Shown here one piece after another: positions 28,113 through 36,639 of a DNA stretch of 64,000 nucleotides. The translations under genes and the position numbers were made by a program. The notes beneath the pieces are model-generated. The model saw only the letters and a list, made by a program, of their open reading frames with translations. It had not been told where the DNA came from and searched no databases. Each line of letters opens with the position of its first letter. Position 1 is the stretch's first letter. This stretch comes from an uncultured Polaribacter sp. GTDB lineage: Bacteria > Bacteroidota > Bacteroidia > Flavobacteriales > Flavobacteriaceae. The stretch covers positions 1 to 64,000 of the forward strand of contig CANMHT010000005.1 in assembly GCA_947497755.1 (NCBI GenBank), read 5' to 3'.

Positions 28113-28976
28113 ATGAAAAAACTTATTAGCATAGGATTTGTACTACTAGTTGCTCTTTCTTTTGGATGTGTTTCTTGTAGTAAAAGTGACGATTCAAACA
28201 ACAATGAAAACACAACAATCAATCCAGGTAACGATCCCAATTTTAAAATTGTTAAAAATTCCGATAGTGGGATGACTAATTTCAATAGAAAAGTAGTTGT
28301 TTTCGGTATTGACATTTATGCTTCCAGTAGCGTTGAAGATAAAAAGCTTTTGCATGCTGCCAATTTAATGGCTCAATATTTAGATAATAATGAAGATGGC
28401 ACTATTGACAATCAACTAGTAGTTGATAAAATGTTAGAAAATAAAGCTTTTCTCTTTTTATGGAAAACTCAAAACGATATGTCTTCAAATCCTCCTTCTG
28501 GAAGATTGGGACAAGATTTAGGAAATGATGAAACAATACCACAATGGCATACTAATGGAAAAACAGGTAGGTTTGATGCTGCTATAGAAGAAGTATGGCA
28601 TATTATTACACATGCTGGTTATTCCAAAGCCTACCCAAGCATTTTTGGCGAAAGTGGGGTAACCTCTTTAACCAAAGCAATGGATATTGCTAGAGGAGGA
28701 AAATTTACTACAATTCCGAGTACTTATCCATCAAATGCTTGGTATTCTTATGACGATACAACCTGTACATATGATTGTCAAGCAACCGAATATTTTTATT
28801 GGGCAATGTCTTCTATTTTAGGCGCACAAGAAAATAGATTGGGAGAAATTAATCATGAATGGAAATTAAATACCAAAAACAAAGTACAAACTACAGATAA
28901 AAGCATTTATAATTTATTAACCGATCCTCAATATAAGTTTCCAACGACACTTCCTGATGGGACATACAGACACTAG
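28113..28976 (+). CDS. Lipoprotein, paralogue 2, unknown function
   Basis: A 287-aa lipoprotein with a signal peptide ending SFGC-VSC (Cys19 or Cys22 as lipid site) and a serine/asparagine linker. It is collinear with the protein at 26068, sharing NPGNDPNF-type, FNRKVVVF, LLHAAN, AQYLDN, TCTYDCQ, GAQENRLGEI and LPDGTYRH blocks and a DNNEDGTIDN calcium-loop-like segment. It has EEVWHIITHAGY (about residue 165), whose Glu and HxxxH could bind a metal; the paralogue lacks both histidines. Other acidic or His residues (NHEWKL) follow near 245. Function unknown; not a peptidase family I can name. Confidence 0.75.
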   Translation: MKKLISIGFVLLVALSFGCVSCSKSDDSNNNENTTINPGNDPNFKIVKNSDSGMTNFNRKVVVFGIDIYASSSVEDKKLLHAANLMAQYLDNNEDGTIDNQLVVDKMLENKAFLFLWKTQNDMSSNPPSGRLGQDLGNDETIPQWHTNGKTGRFDAAIEEVWHIITHAGYSKAYPSIFGESGVTSLTKAMDIARGGKFTTIPSTYPSNAWYSYDDTTCTYDCQATEYFYWAMSSILGAQENRLGEINHEWKLNTKNKVQTTDKSIYNLLTDPQYKFPTTLPDGTYRH

Positions 28977-28982
28977 CAAAAG

Positions 28983-29016
28983 CTCCTTTCAAATTAAATG
29001 AAAGGAGTACTTTTTT
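28983..29016 (+). terminator. Terminator after lipoprotein paralogue 2
   Basis: CTCCTTTCA (28983-28991) pairs with TGAAAGGAG (28999-29007), then TAC and six T. Confidence 0.8.
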
Positions 29017-29041
29017 ATAAAAACACCTCAACATTTTTATG

Positions 29042-29049
29042 TAATTTTG
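29042..29049 (+). promoter_or_regulatory. Putative -7 promoter element of glnS
   Basis: TAATTTTG matches TAnnTTTG exactly, 21 bp upstream of the glnS start. Confidence 0.55.
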
Positions 29050-29070
29050 TGACTTCAATTTTATGAGAAA

Positions 29071-30759
29071 ATGTCAGAAGAAAAGAAATCACTTAATTTT
29101 TTAGAACAAATTATTGAAGAGGATTTGGCAAACGGAATGTCTAAAGACGATTTGCGTTTTCGTTTTCCTCCAGAACCTAACGGTTATTTACATATTGGTC
29201 ATACCAAAGCCATCGGAATTAGCTTTGGATTAGGGCAAAAATACAATGCTCCTGTTAACTTACGTTTTGATGATACCAATCCTGCAAAAGAAGAGCAAGA
29301 ATATGTAGATGCTATTAAGAAAGATGTTGCTTGGTTAGGATATCAATGGGAAAATGAACTGTACTCTTCTGATTATTTTCAACAATTATACGATTGGGCT
29401 GTATTATTAATTAAAGATGGAAAAGCTTATGTAGATTCTCAAACTTCTGAAGAAATGAGAATTCAAAAAGGTACACCTACAGAAGCAGGAGTATCTAGTC
29501 CATATAGAGATAGAAGTGTTGAAGAAAACCTAGATTTATTCGAAAGAATGAAAGCTGGTGAATTTGATGAAGGAACCCATGTATTAAGAGCTAAAATAGA
29601 CATGACCTCTCCTAATATGTTAATGAGAGATCCATTAATGTATCGTATCTTAAAAAAATCACACCACAGAACTGGTAACAATTGGGTTATTTATCCTATG
29701 TACGATTGGACACATGGAGAAAGTGATTATTTGGAGCAAATTTCTCATTCTTTATGTTCTTTAGAGTTTAAACCTCATAGAGAATTGTACAATTGGTTTA
29801 GAGATCATGTATATGAATATAGCAAGTCAGAATATCCAAATCCACCTAAACAGCGTGAGTTTTCTCGTTTAAACTTAAGCTATACCATTATGAGTAAACG
29901 TAAGTTACTTAAATTGGTAGAAGAAGGCGTTGTAAATGGTTGGGATGATCCTAGAATGCCTACAATTTCTGGTTTAAGAAGACGTGGTTATACACCTGCT
30001 TCCATTAGAAATTTTATAGAAACTGTTGGGGTTTCTAAAAGAGAAAATATTATTGATGTTGCTTTGTTAGAGTTTAAAATTAGAGAAGACTTAAACAAAA
30101 CAGCCAATAGAGTAATGGCAGTTTTAGATCCAGTAAAAGTTGTTATTGATAATTACCCTGAAGGACAAGAAGAAATCTTAATTGCAGAAAACAATCCTGA
30201 AGATGAAAATGCCGGATCTAGAGAAGTTCCTTTTTCTAGAGAAATTTATATAGAGCGTGAAGATTTTAGAGAAGAAGCTAATAAAAAATTCTTTAGATTA
30301 AAATTAGGAAAAGAAGTTCGTTTAAAGAATGCGTATTTTATTACTGCAAATAGCTGCGAAAAAGACGAACATGGAAATATTACCGTAATTCACTGTACTT
30401 ATGATCCATTAACAAAATCGGGTAGTGGAACTCCAGAAAGCCAACGTAAAGTAAAAGGAACACTGCATTGGGTTTCTGCTAAACATGCTGTAAAAGCAGA
30501 AGTAAGAGCTTACGATCGTTTGTTTTTAAATGAAGCTCCAGATGGACATAAAGACAAAGATTTTATGGAATTTATCAATCCAAATTCTTTAGAAAAAATT
30601 GAAGCTTTTGTAGAGCCTAGCTTACAAACAGCAAAAATTGGAGATCGTTTTCAGTTTCAACGTTTAGGTTATTTTAATGTAGATGATGATGCTACTCAAG
30701 AAAACTTAGTATTTAACAAAACTGTTGGACTAAGGGATAGTTGGGCAAAAAAGAAATAA
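29071..30759 (+). CDS. glnS: Glutaminyl-tRNA synthetase
   Basis: GlnRS charges tRNA-Gln with glutamine using ATP. The 562-aa class I enzyme has the HIGH motif in PEPNGYLHIGH (H41-H44) and the KMSKS-like TIMSKRKL near residue 272, with the C-terminal beta-barrel anticodon-binding domains expected of bacterial GlnRS (about residues 340-555). It has its own promoter and terminator. In related genomes it often lies close to folB; here the lipoprotein/AraC group sits between them. Confidence 0.98.
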   Translation: MSEEKKSLNFLEQIIEEDLANGMSKDDLRFRFPPEPNGYLHIGHTKAIGISFGLGQKYNAPVNLRFDDTNPAKEEQEYVDAIKKDVAWLGYQWENELYSSDYFQQLYDWAVLLIKDGKAYVDSQTSEEMRIQKGTPTEAGVSSPYRDRSVEENLDLFERMKAGEFDEGTHVLRAKIDMTSPNMLMRDPLMYRILKKSHHRTGNNWVIYPMYDWTHGESDYLEQISHSLCSLEFKPHRELYNWFRDHVYEYSKSEYPNPPKQREFSRLNLSYTIMSKRKLLKLVEEGVVNGWDDPRMPTISGLRRRGYTPASIRNFIETVGVSKRENIIDVALLEFKIREDLNKTANRVMAVLDPVKVVIDNYPEGQEEILIAENNPEDENAGSREVPFSREIYIEREDFREEANKKFFRLKLGKEVRLKNAYFITANSCEKDEHGNITVIHCTYDPLTKSGSGTPESQRKVKGTLHWVSAKHAVKAEVRAYDRLFLNEAPDGHKDKDFMEFINPNSLEKIEAFVEPSLQTAKIGDRFQFQRLGYFNVDDDATQENLVFNKTVGLRDSWAKKK

Positions 30760-30776
30760 ACCAATATTTACACTAT

Positions 30777-30809
30777 AAAAAAAGACCGCAATATTGCGGT
30801 CTTTTTTTT
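30777..30809. terminator. Bidirectional terminator between glnS and the DUF1761 gene
   Basis: GACCGCAATATTGCGGTC (30784-30801) is a perfect palindrome flanked by A7 and T8. It serves glnS (plus) and the convergent DUF1761 gene (minus). Confidence 0.9.
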
Positions 30810-30824
30810 GTTTATATATAAATC

Positions 30825-31331
30825 TTAAAAAGCTGTTTGACATAGAATACCACCCATTAACGCTAAAGTAACCGTCCAATATCCTACATTAATTAATACA
30901 TACTTAAAGCTCTTTCTTTCAAACATTGCATTGGTTCCCATAATTGGTAAAGCAATAAAAACTCCAATCATTGTTCCATGCAAAGCTCCATGGCCAAAAG
31001 TTCTAAATCTGTCTCCATATTTAGCCATAAAATCTTGAAAATAAGTGTATGCTTCTCCTGTTCCTTCTGCAAACCCAGGTTCTCCAAACAAAGTAGATTG
31101 TGTACCAAATTGGTGAATAACAAAAGTTTGTAAGATAAATGCCATTAAGAAACTAAGTACATAACTAAGTCCAAATATAAGTCCCATATTTGCGCCTTTC
31201 ATAGAGTCGTCATTAAAGCCAACCTCTTTCATCCAAGCATTTTTAAAAAGCATTGGTCCGTACCAGATAAAGCCCATTACTAAAGGCATTAAAGCAGCTA
31301 CTGCTGTAGTTATAAAATTAAATTCAATCAT
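30825..31331 (-). CDS. DUF1761 family membrane protein
   Basis: A 168-aa protein with four membrane helices and the family pattern: MGFIWYGPMLFKNAWMKEVG near the N-terminus, GHGALHGTMIGVFIALPIM in the third helix and a C-terminal GYWTVTLALMGGIL. Family function unknown. It has its own spacer on both sides. Confidence 0.85.
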   Translation of the reverse strand: MIEFNFITTAVAALMPLVMGFIWYGPMLFKNAWMKEVGFNDDSMKGANMGLIFGLSYVLSFLMAFILQTFVIHQFGTQSTLFGEPGFAEGTGEAYTYFQDFMAKYGDRFRTFGHGALHGTMIGVFIALPIMGTNAMFERKSFKYVLINVGYWTVTLALMGGILCQTAF

Positions 31332-31391
31332 GCTGTTTTGGTTTTGATTCTTTCAAATATAAGAAATAACTTTCTGATTGAGAACATTTTA

Positions 31392-31431
31392 AAAAAACAA
31401 CGCCCGAAACTATTTGTTTCGGGCGTTGTTA
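31392..31431 (-). terminator. Terminator of the DUF4837 gene
   Basis: AACAACGCCCGAAAC (31397-31411) pairs perfectly with 31417-31431 around a TATTT loop; on the minus strand a U run follows (A run at 31392-31398). Confidence 0.88.
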
Positions 31432-31447
31432 AATAAGGTATTGATTT

Positions 31448-32440
31448 TTAATTAATTACAATTGATTTTGCTATTGCTTCTAATTCAAAAACAAAGTCTC
31501 TTTTGTCTATAGAAGGCGCATATGTAAATCCTTCTACAACAATAATTCTGTTATTCTTTTTATCAATAATATTATAATTTACAAATGGTCCTGCCATAAA
31601 ATCATTCTTTACCTCCCATTTTCCGCGAGTTTCAAAGGCTTTTTTGTTATCAACCATTGTTTCTATCGTTTCTGGAGTATAAGCTGCTTCTGTAATCATA
31701 TACATGCCTTCTTTAGAACCTGGAATGTATTTTTCTCCAATAGTATTTCTGTGCTTTATTACATTATTACCTGGATCTAAATCAAACTCTTCTGTTAATG
31801 GCATTGAATACACCAAAATATTATTTACACCATCACCTTGAGCAATCCCACTCATTAAACGCTGTCTTAACCATAAAAACTCCCCAGTATCATCTACTTT
31901 TCTAAACTCTTTAGGTATGGTTAATGAAATTCCTAATTTAGTTAAGGTTTCAAATTGAGAATTGTCTAATTTTTTAGCTTCAAATTTCCTCTGTAAGAAA
32001 GCAATTTCAGAATCTTTAAAAATCCTAACAATCTCTTTTTTATGTTTGTCTAATTGTTTGTTTAACCCTTCTTTATCTTTAGCTGTTAGATACACAATGG
32101 TTTGTGGCCTAGCATAAAAATCATTTTTTGTACTAAATGATTCTTTTGCTCCAGTTTGAACTACCAAAATATTTCGGTATTTATTCATCATACTTCCAAA
32201 ACCTTCAGGAGCAATCTGAGTAACACTAAATGTGGTTTCTGGTTGAGGCAAACCTACTTCTAGTTTTCCTAAAAACTCTCTTAAATTCACTCCAATTTTT
32301 CCACTCCAGTCTTTGGCTTCTACAACTACTAAAAGTTGATTAGATTGACCTACAGAGGTACTAAGTACAAAAGATTCTTTAGCATCTTTACACGAAGTAA
32401 AAAAAAGTAATAGCGCAATTATCGTTAATCCTTTTTTCAT
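31448..32440 (-). CDS. DUF4837 family lipoprotein
   Basis: A 330-aa lipoprotein (lipobox FFTSC, Cys17) of a Bacteroidota-only family that I recall as DUF4837: NQLLVVVEAKDW near the N-terminus, PQPETTFSVTQI and the C-terminal GPFVNYNIIDKKNNRIIVVEGFTYAP. Function unknown. It lies downstream of the lytic transglycosylase gene on the same strand, a neighbourhood suggesting an envelope role. Confidence 0.85.
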   Translation of the reverse strand: MKKGLTIIALLLFFTSCKDAKESFVLSTSVGQSNQLLVVVEAKDWSGKIGVNLREFLGKLEVGLPQPETTFSVTQIAPEGFGSMMNKYRNILVVQTGAKESFSTKNDFYARPQTIVYLTAKDKEGLNKQLDKHKKEIVRIFKDSEIAFLQRKFEAKKLDNSQFETLTKLGISLTIPKEFRKVDDTGEFLWLRQRLMSGIAQGDGVNNILVYSMPLTEEFDLDPGNNVIKHRNTIGEKYIPGSKEGMYMITEAAYTPETIETMVDNKKAFETRGKWEVKNDFMAGPFVNYNIIDKKNNRIIVVEGFTYAPSIDKRDFVFELEAIAKSIVIN

Positions 32441-32517
32441 ATTTATCTATTTAAGTTGATTGTTGTTCTTCAAATATTGTTCCGTTTTTGAAAATCTCTT
32501 TTTTATTTCCAATAATA

Positions 32518-33798
32518 TTACAACCTTCTTGGAAAAATTGTAAGTCGTTGACCAATTTTTAAATTGCTATTTCTAAGTCGATTCCATTTTTTTATTTGAC
32601 TCACTCTAACTCCATATTTTCTAGCGATCTTTCCTAAATAATCTCCGCTTCTTACTTTATATCTAATTCTTCTATTTAATTCTAAATATTTTGGTAAAGG
32701 TTTTTCTCTCTTAGCATCATCGGCATCTGCTAAAGCATAAATTTCTTTTTCTTTACTTAAAAATTTCACAGTTGCATTTCTTGGTAAAGTAACTGCATAA
32801 TTTTTTCCTTTTACATACGGAATAATATCTAGCTTATACGCTGGGTTTAAAAACTCTAACATCTCTGTATCAATTCCGGTCTTTAAAGAAATTTGATCAA
32901 AAGAAATGGTTCTTTTTACTTGAATCGTATCTGTAGCAAAATGATAAATAGGCGGATTTTCTGGTGCTAATCCATGTTCTTTAGCATATTTAAAGATATA
33001 TAAGGTTGCATAAAAAGCTGGTACATAACCAGCAGTTTCTCTTGGTAAATACTGGCGTAAATTCCAGTAATTTCTATAACCTCCAGATCTTTTTATGGCT
33101 TTAGAAACATTTCCTGGTCCTGAATTATACGCGGCTAATGCCAAATCCCAGTCGCCAAAAATATTGTATAAGTCACTTAAATATCTACAAGCAGCAATGG
33201 TAGCTTTTATAGGATCTTGACGCTCGTCAACATAAGAACTAACATTTAATTTGTACTGTCTTCCTGTTAAATACATAAACTGCCACAAACCTCTTGCTCC
33301 AACTCTAGATCTTGCTTTTGGATTTAAAGCAGATTCTACAATTGCCAAATACTTCATCTCTAAAGGAATATCAAATTGATCCAAGTATTTTTCAAACATT
33401 GGAAAATAATATTCTGCTTTAGCCATTAAACGAGGGTAATACTTCTTACGATATTTTAGATAAGAGTTGATTACGTTTTCTAAAATAGGATTGTATTCTA
33501 TAAAAAATGGCGTGGTATTATCTAAGTGTTTTAAACGTTCTTTTAGTACCTCTGTTGGAATCTTTGTTGTTGGTTTTTCTTTAATATTTAACCCCTTTAT
33601 TACATAATTTATGTTTTCTGATAAAGGAGATCTATACTGGGTTTCTAAAACCAAACTATCTATTTTAGACAAATCTTTGTCTGTAAAAAAATTGCTTTTA
33701 GGTTTAATAGTATCAATAGCAATGCTATCCTTTTTTTTCGTTTGAGAAAAGAAAGTTGTTGTCACAAAAAATAAGAGTATAAAAAATCGTGTTTGCAT
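32518..33798 (-). CDS. Membrane-bound lytic transglycosylase with LysM (MltD-like)
   Basis: Cleaves peptidoglycan glycan strands, leaving 1,6-anhydro ends. With the start at 33798 the protein is 426 aa with a signal peptide ending FFSQ. The SLT domain (about residues 125-250) has the catalytic Glu155 in LAIVESALNP, then RVGARGLWQFM and LALAAYNSGPGNV. A single C-terminal LysM domain (about 380-424: YKVRSGDYLGKIARKYGVRV) would bind peptidoglycan. The start codon lies 4 bp before the end of the exonuclease III gene on this strand. Confidence 0.93.
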   Translation of the reverse strand: MQTRFFILLFFVTTTFFSQTKKKDSIAIDTIKPKSNFFTDKDLSKIDSLVLETQYRSPLSENINYVIKGLNIKEKPTTKIPTEVLKERLKHLDNTTPFFIEYNPILENVINSYLKYRKKYYPRLMAKAEYYFPMFEKYLDQFDIPLEMKYLAIVESALNPKARSRVGARGLWQFMYLTGRQYKLNVSSYVDERQDPIKATIAACRYLSDLYNIFGDWDLALAAYNSGPGNVSKAIKRSGGYRNYWNLRQYLPRETAGYVPAFYATLYIFKYAKEHGLAPENPPIYHFATDTIQVKRTISFDQISLKTGIDTEMLEFLNPAYKLDIIPYVKGKNYAVTLPRNATVKFLSKEKEIYALADADDAKREKPLPKYLELNRRIRYKVRSGDYLGKIARKYGVRVSQIKKWNRLRNSNLKIGQRLTIFPRRL

Positions 33799-33799
33799 A

Positions 33800-34561
33800 T
33801 TATACATCTAGTTCTAAAGCAATTGGACAATGATCAGAATGTTTGGCTTCTGGTAAAATATATGCTCTAGAAATTTTCTCTTTAAGAGGTTCTGTCACCA
33901 TTGCATAATCCAAACGCCAACCTTTGTTATTGGCTCTGGCATTTGCTCTATAACTCCACCAAGAATATTCTTGCCTGTCAGGATTTAAATAACGGAAACT
34001 ATCAATAAAACCACTATCAATAAATCTACTTAACCACTCTCTTTCTTCTGGTAAAAATCCAGAAACTCCTTTCATTTTAGGGTTATGAATATCAATTGCT
34101 TCGTGACAAATATTATAATCTCCACAAATTACTAAATTCGGAATTGTTTTTCTTAGCTCTGTTGCATAGGCTAAGATTTCATCCATATAGTTGAACTTAA
34201 AACTCAATCTAGCATCGTTAGTTCCAGAAGGTAAATACATGCTCATAATAGACACATTATCATAGTCTACTCGCAAATTTCTTCCTTCAAAATCCATGGT
34301 TTCTATTCCGGTACCATATTCAATATGATTAGGTTCTTTTTTACATAAAACAGCAACACTAGAATAGCCTTTCTTTTGTGCAGAAAACCAATAATGAAAA
34401 GGATATCCAGCTTCTTCAAATTCTGACAAATCTAATTGCTCTTTATGTGCTTTCGTTTCTTGAATACAAATTACATCTGGATTTGCTGCTTTTAGCCATT
34501 CTATAAATCTTTTTTTTAAAGCAGCTCTAATACCATTCACATTGTATGAGATTATCTTCAT
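33800..34561 (-). CDS. xth: Exodeoxyribonuclease III (AP endonuclease)
   Basis: A 253-aa ExoIII-family Mg-dependent nuclease for base-excision repair at abasic sites. Motifs are MKIISYNVNGIRAA at the N-terminus, the metal ligand E35 in ICIQETK, the CGDYNI block and the C-terminal AKHSDHCPI carrying the catalytic Asp-His pair. It follows a 74-aa gene with no gap and is followed by the lytic transglycosylase gene. Confidence 0.95.
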   Translation of the reverse strand: MKIISYNVNGIRAALKKRFIEWLKAANPDVICIQETKAHKEQLDLSEFEEAGYPFHYWFSAQKKGYSSVAVLCKKEPNHIEYGTGIETMDFEGRNLRVDYDNVSIMSMYLPSGTNDARLSFKFNYMDEILAYATELRKTIPNLVICGDYNICHEAIDIHNPKMKGVSGFLPEEREWLSRFIDSGFIDSFRYLNPDRQEYSWWSYRANARANNKGWRLDYAMVTEPLKEKISRAYILPEAKHSDHCPIALELDV

Positions 34562-34786
34562 TTATTCTTTTATTGTTTTTTTAAGAAATAACCACACAAT
34601 TTGTGTTTGTATTCCTTGTTGATTTTCAAAAGTGTTAACTCTAGGTGATAATAGATACGCTATTCCAATAGTAACAATAATTGTTAATGTATCTAATTGA
34701 AAGTCTAGTATTTTAGTACTTACTAATTGTATAATAACAATTAGCAAAGGAAAAATTAAAAAGTATGTTTTTTTAAATAGCTTCAT
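34562..34786 (-). CDS. Small membrane protein, unknown function
   Basis: A 74-aa protein with two hydrophobic segments (about residues 8-25 and 32-47) and a basic C-terminus. Its stop abuts the start of the exonuclease III gene and its start abuts the end of the 257-aa gene upstream, so it is part of one transcript. Family not recognised. Confidence 0.6.
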   Translation of the reverse strand: MKLFKKTYFLIFPLLIVIIQLVSTKILDFQLDTLTIIVTIGIAYLLSPRVNTFENQQGIQTQIVWLFLKKTIKE

Positions 34787-35560
34787 TTATTCAATTATTA
34801 TTTTTTCAAGTTTATCTAATTCTTTGTCAAGACTTGATGAGTTTAAAAACTTTGATGATTTAATGTCATAAATAATAAACTTTTGTTTTTTATGCTCTTC
34901 TCTAATATTTGATCGCTCTGTATATTTTATAAAAATTTGCGAATTTGATTTTTTAAATTCAAACCTTTTTATATCTATATTATCTGTTATCTTTTTTAAA
35001 TTTTTTCCATTTAAATCAGAAAGAAATAAATCATGATTATCCTCAGAATTTAATTTTCCATCTTTATTAGAATCATCAAAAGCAATTAAATATCCTATAT
35101 ATTTTACTGTTTTATCTATCTCCTCATTTTTGTATTGATACTTTTTCCTTTGAGGTTCTATCCGAAAAATAGAAGCCTTTTTATCTAACAAAGAAGTTAC
35201 CACTTGATAATTTTCATCTAAAAAAATAACATTTACATATTTTAAAAGACCATCACCAATATCACTAGCCATTGAGGTTAATTTATTTAGTCTTTTTTCT
35301 TCATCATAGGTTAGTAAAGAAATAGGTAAATAAGAATTTTTAGAATTATGTAATTTTATTGGATTATAATATTTCAATCCTTGTAAAGCAACACTATCTT
35401 TTTTAGCTGTATTTAATTCTTCTCCAATGATTATCCCTTGTTCAATCTTTTCTGATTTAGGAAATACTTCTTTTATAAGTTGATATATTCCAAATCCTAA
35501 AAGAATAGGTAGCATTACACCATTTAAAATAATTAAAAACTTAATAAATTTATTATTCAT
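34787..35560 (-). CDS. Membrane-anchored protein with EF-hand-like loop, unknown function
   Basis: A 257-aa protein with an N-terminal membrane anchor (about residues 8-28) and a lysine/serine-rich outer domain. DDSNKDGKLNSED (about residue 164) is a calcium-loop-like segment, followed by DLFLSDLNGKNLKKIT, reminiscent of a TolB-type beta-propeller blade, but only one such unit is visible. It is 12 bp downstream of scoB. No family recognised. Confidence 0.65.
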   Translation of the reverse strand: MNNKFIKFLIILNGVMLPILLGFGIYQLIKEVFPKSEKIEQGIIIGEELNTAKKDSVALQGLKYYNPIKLHNSKNSYLPISLLTYDEEKRLNKLTSMASDIGDGLLKYVNVIFLDENYQVVTSLLDKKASIFRIEPQRKKYQYKNEEIDKTVKYIGYLIAFDDSNKDGKLNSEDNHDLFLSDLNGKNLKKITDNIDIKRFEFKKSNSQIFIKYTERSNIREEHKKQKFIIYDIKSSKFLNSSSLDKELDKLEKIIIE

Positions 35561-35572
35561 AGCAATTACGTT

Positions 35573-36226
35573 TTATAATTTCATTTCAGGAACTTCACCA
35601 TTTACAATTAGGGTTCCTTCAGTAGCATTTTGAATCTCTTCTACAGATACACCCGGAGCTCTTTCTAATAAATGAAAAGCACCATCTTTTACTTCTAAAA
35701 CTGCTAAATTGGTTACTATCTTTTTAACGCAGCCTACACCAGTTAAAGGCAAAGAACATTGTTTTAATAATTTAGATTCTCCTCTTTTATTGGTGTGCAT
35801 CATTGCTACAATAATATTTTCTGCAGAAGCAACTAAATCCATGGCACCTCCCATTCCTTTTACCATTCTTCCTGGGATTTTCCAGTTGGCAATATCTCCG
35901 TTTTCTGCAACTTCCATGGCTCCTAAAACAGTAAGTTGTACATGTTGTCCGCGAATCATTGCAAAACTAGTGGCAGAATCAAATAAAGAGCCTCCATCTA
36001 AAATAGTAACCGTTTGTTTTCCTGCATTAATTAAATCAGCATCTTCTGTTCCTTCAACAGGAAAAGGTCCCATTCCTAGTAATCCGTTTTCTGACTGAAA
36101 TTCAACTTCAATTCCTTCTGGAATATAGTTAGCAACTAATGTTGGAATTCCAATTCCTAAATTAACATACCATTTATCTTGTAATTCTTGTGCTATTCTT
36201 TGTGCTATTTCTTGTTTTGTTAACAT
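35573..36226 (-). CDS. scoB: 3-oxoacid CoA-transferase subunit B
   Basis: Subunit B of the succinyl-CoA:3-ketoacid CoA transferase, which activates acetoacetate. The 217-aa protein has the catalytic glutamate in FQSENGLLGMGPFP and the conserved GGAMDLVASAEN and KLLKQCSLPLTGVGCV segments. The partner gene scoA is upstream, but a four-helix-bundle gene and about 35 bp on each side lie between them. Confidence 0.95.
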   Translation of the reverse strand: MLTKQEIAQRIAQELQDKWYVNLGIGIPTLVANYIPEGIEVEFQSENGLLGMGPFPVEGTEDADLINAGKQTVTILDGGSLFDSATSFAMIRGQHVQLTVLGAMEVAENGDIANWKIPGRMVKGMGGAMDLVASAENIIVAMMHTNKRGESKLLKQCSLPLTGVGCVKKIVTNLAVLEVKDGAFHLLERAPGVSVEEIQNATEGTLIVNGEVPEMKL

Positions 36227-36241
36227 AGTTTGATAATTTTT

Positions 36242-36263
36242 TGATTTGAAGATTTGAAAATTA
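36242..36263 (-). repeat. Left inverted repeat flanking the four-helix-bundle gene
   Basis: TTGATTTGAAGATTTGAAAA ending at the gene's stop codon. ATTTGAAGATTTGAAAAT is the inverted counterpart of the segment at 36614-36634 with a single difference. Confidence 0.75.
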
Positions 36264-36611
36264 ACGTTTCGATGATGCTATAATTTTGCTAATAACCTTA
36301 ATTATTGATTGTAAATCTTCAACTAATTTTTTATTTGGATTTGGATAAAAATCAGATTTTTTGCATAATAATAACCAATATTCCAATTCATCAGCTTCTT
36401 TAGCTGCAACTTTAAATTTATGTATAAAATCTTTTTTACTCTCAGCATTTTGAGCTTCTCTTACATTTGCTCCAATTGATGTTCCGCTCCTAAATATTTG
36501 AGAAGCCATTTCATACCGATGTAATATTCTTATATCCTCAGAAAATTTAATAATTTCTATAGAAAATGCTAAAGTTAAATCCACAATTAAATTTTCTTTA
36601 TCATTTCTCAT
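36261..36611 (-). CDS. Four-helix bundle protein (23S rRNA intervening-sequence type)
   Basis: A 116-aa protein of the S23/IVS four-helix-bundle family: LTLAFSIEIIKFSEDIR, EMASQIFRSGTSIGANVREAQNAES, KEADELEYWLLLCKKSD. Members occur in intervening sequences of 23S rRNA genes and at scattered loci; their job is unknown. Here the gene lies between scoA and scoB, which are normally adjacent, and the open frame is bordered almost exactly by inverted TTTGAA-ATTTGAAAA repeats, suggesting that the gene and its flanks were inserted together. Confidence 0.9.
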   Translation of the reverse strand: MRNDKENLIVDLTLAFSIEIIKFSEDIRILHRYEMASQIFRSGTSIGANVREAQNAESKKDFIHKFKVAAKEADELEYWLLLCKKSDFYPNPNKKLVEDLQSIIKVISKIIASSKR

Positions 36612-36613
36612 CT

Positions 36614-36634
36614 CATTTTCAAATTTTCAAATTA
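36614..36634 (+). repeat. Right inverted repeat flanking the four-helix-bundle gene
   Basis: CATTTTCAAATTTTCAAATT, 2 bp upstream of the gene's start codon. With its left neighbour CT it matches the module at 20672-20695 at 22 of 24 positions. Confidence 0.75.
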
Positions 36635-36639
36635 ACTAA

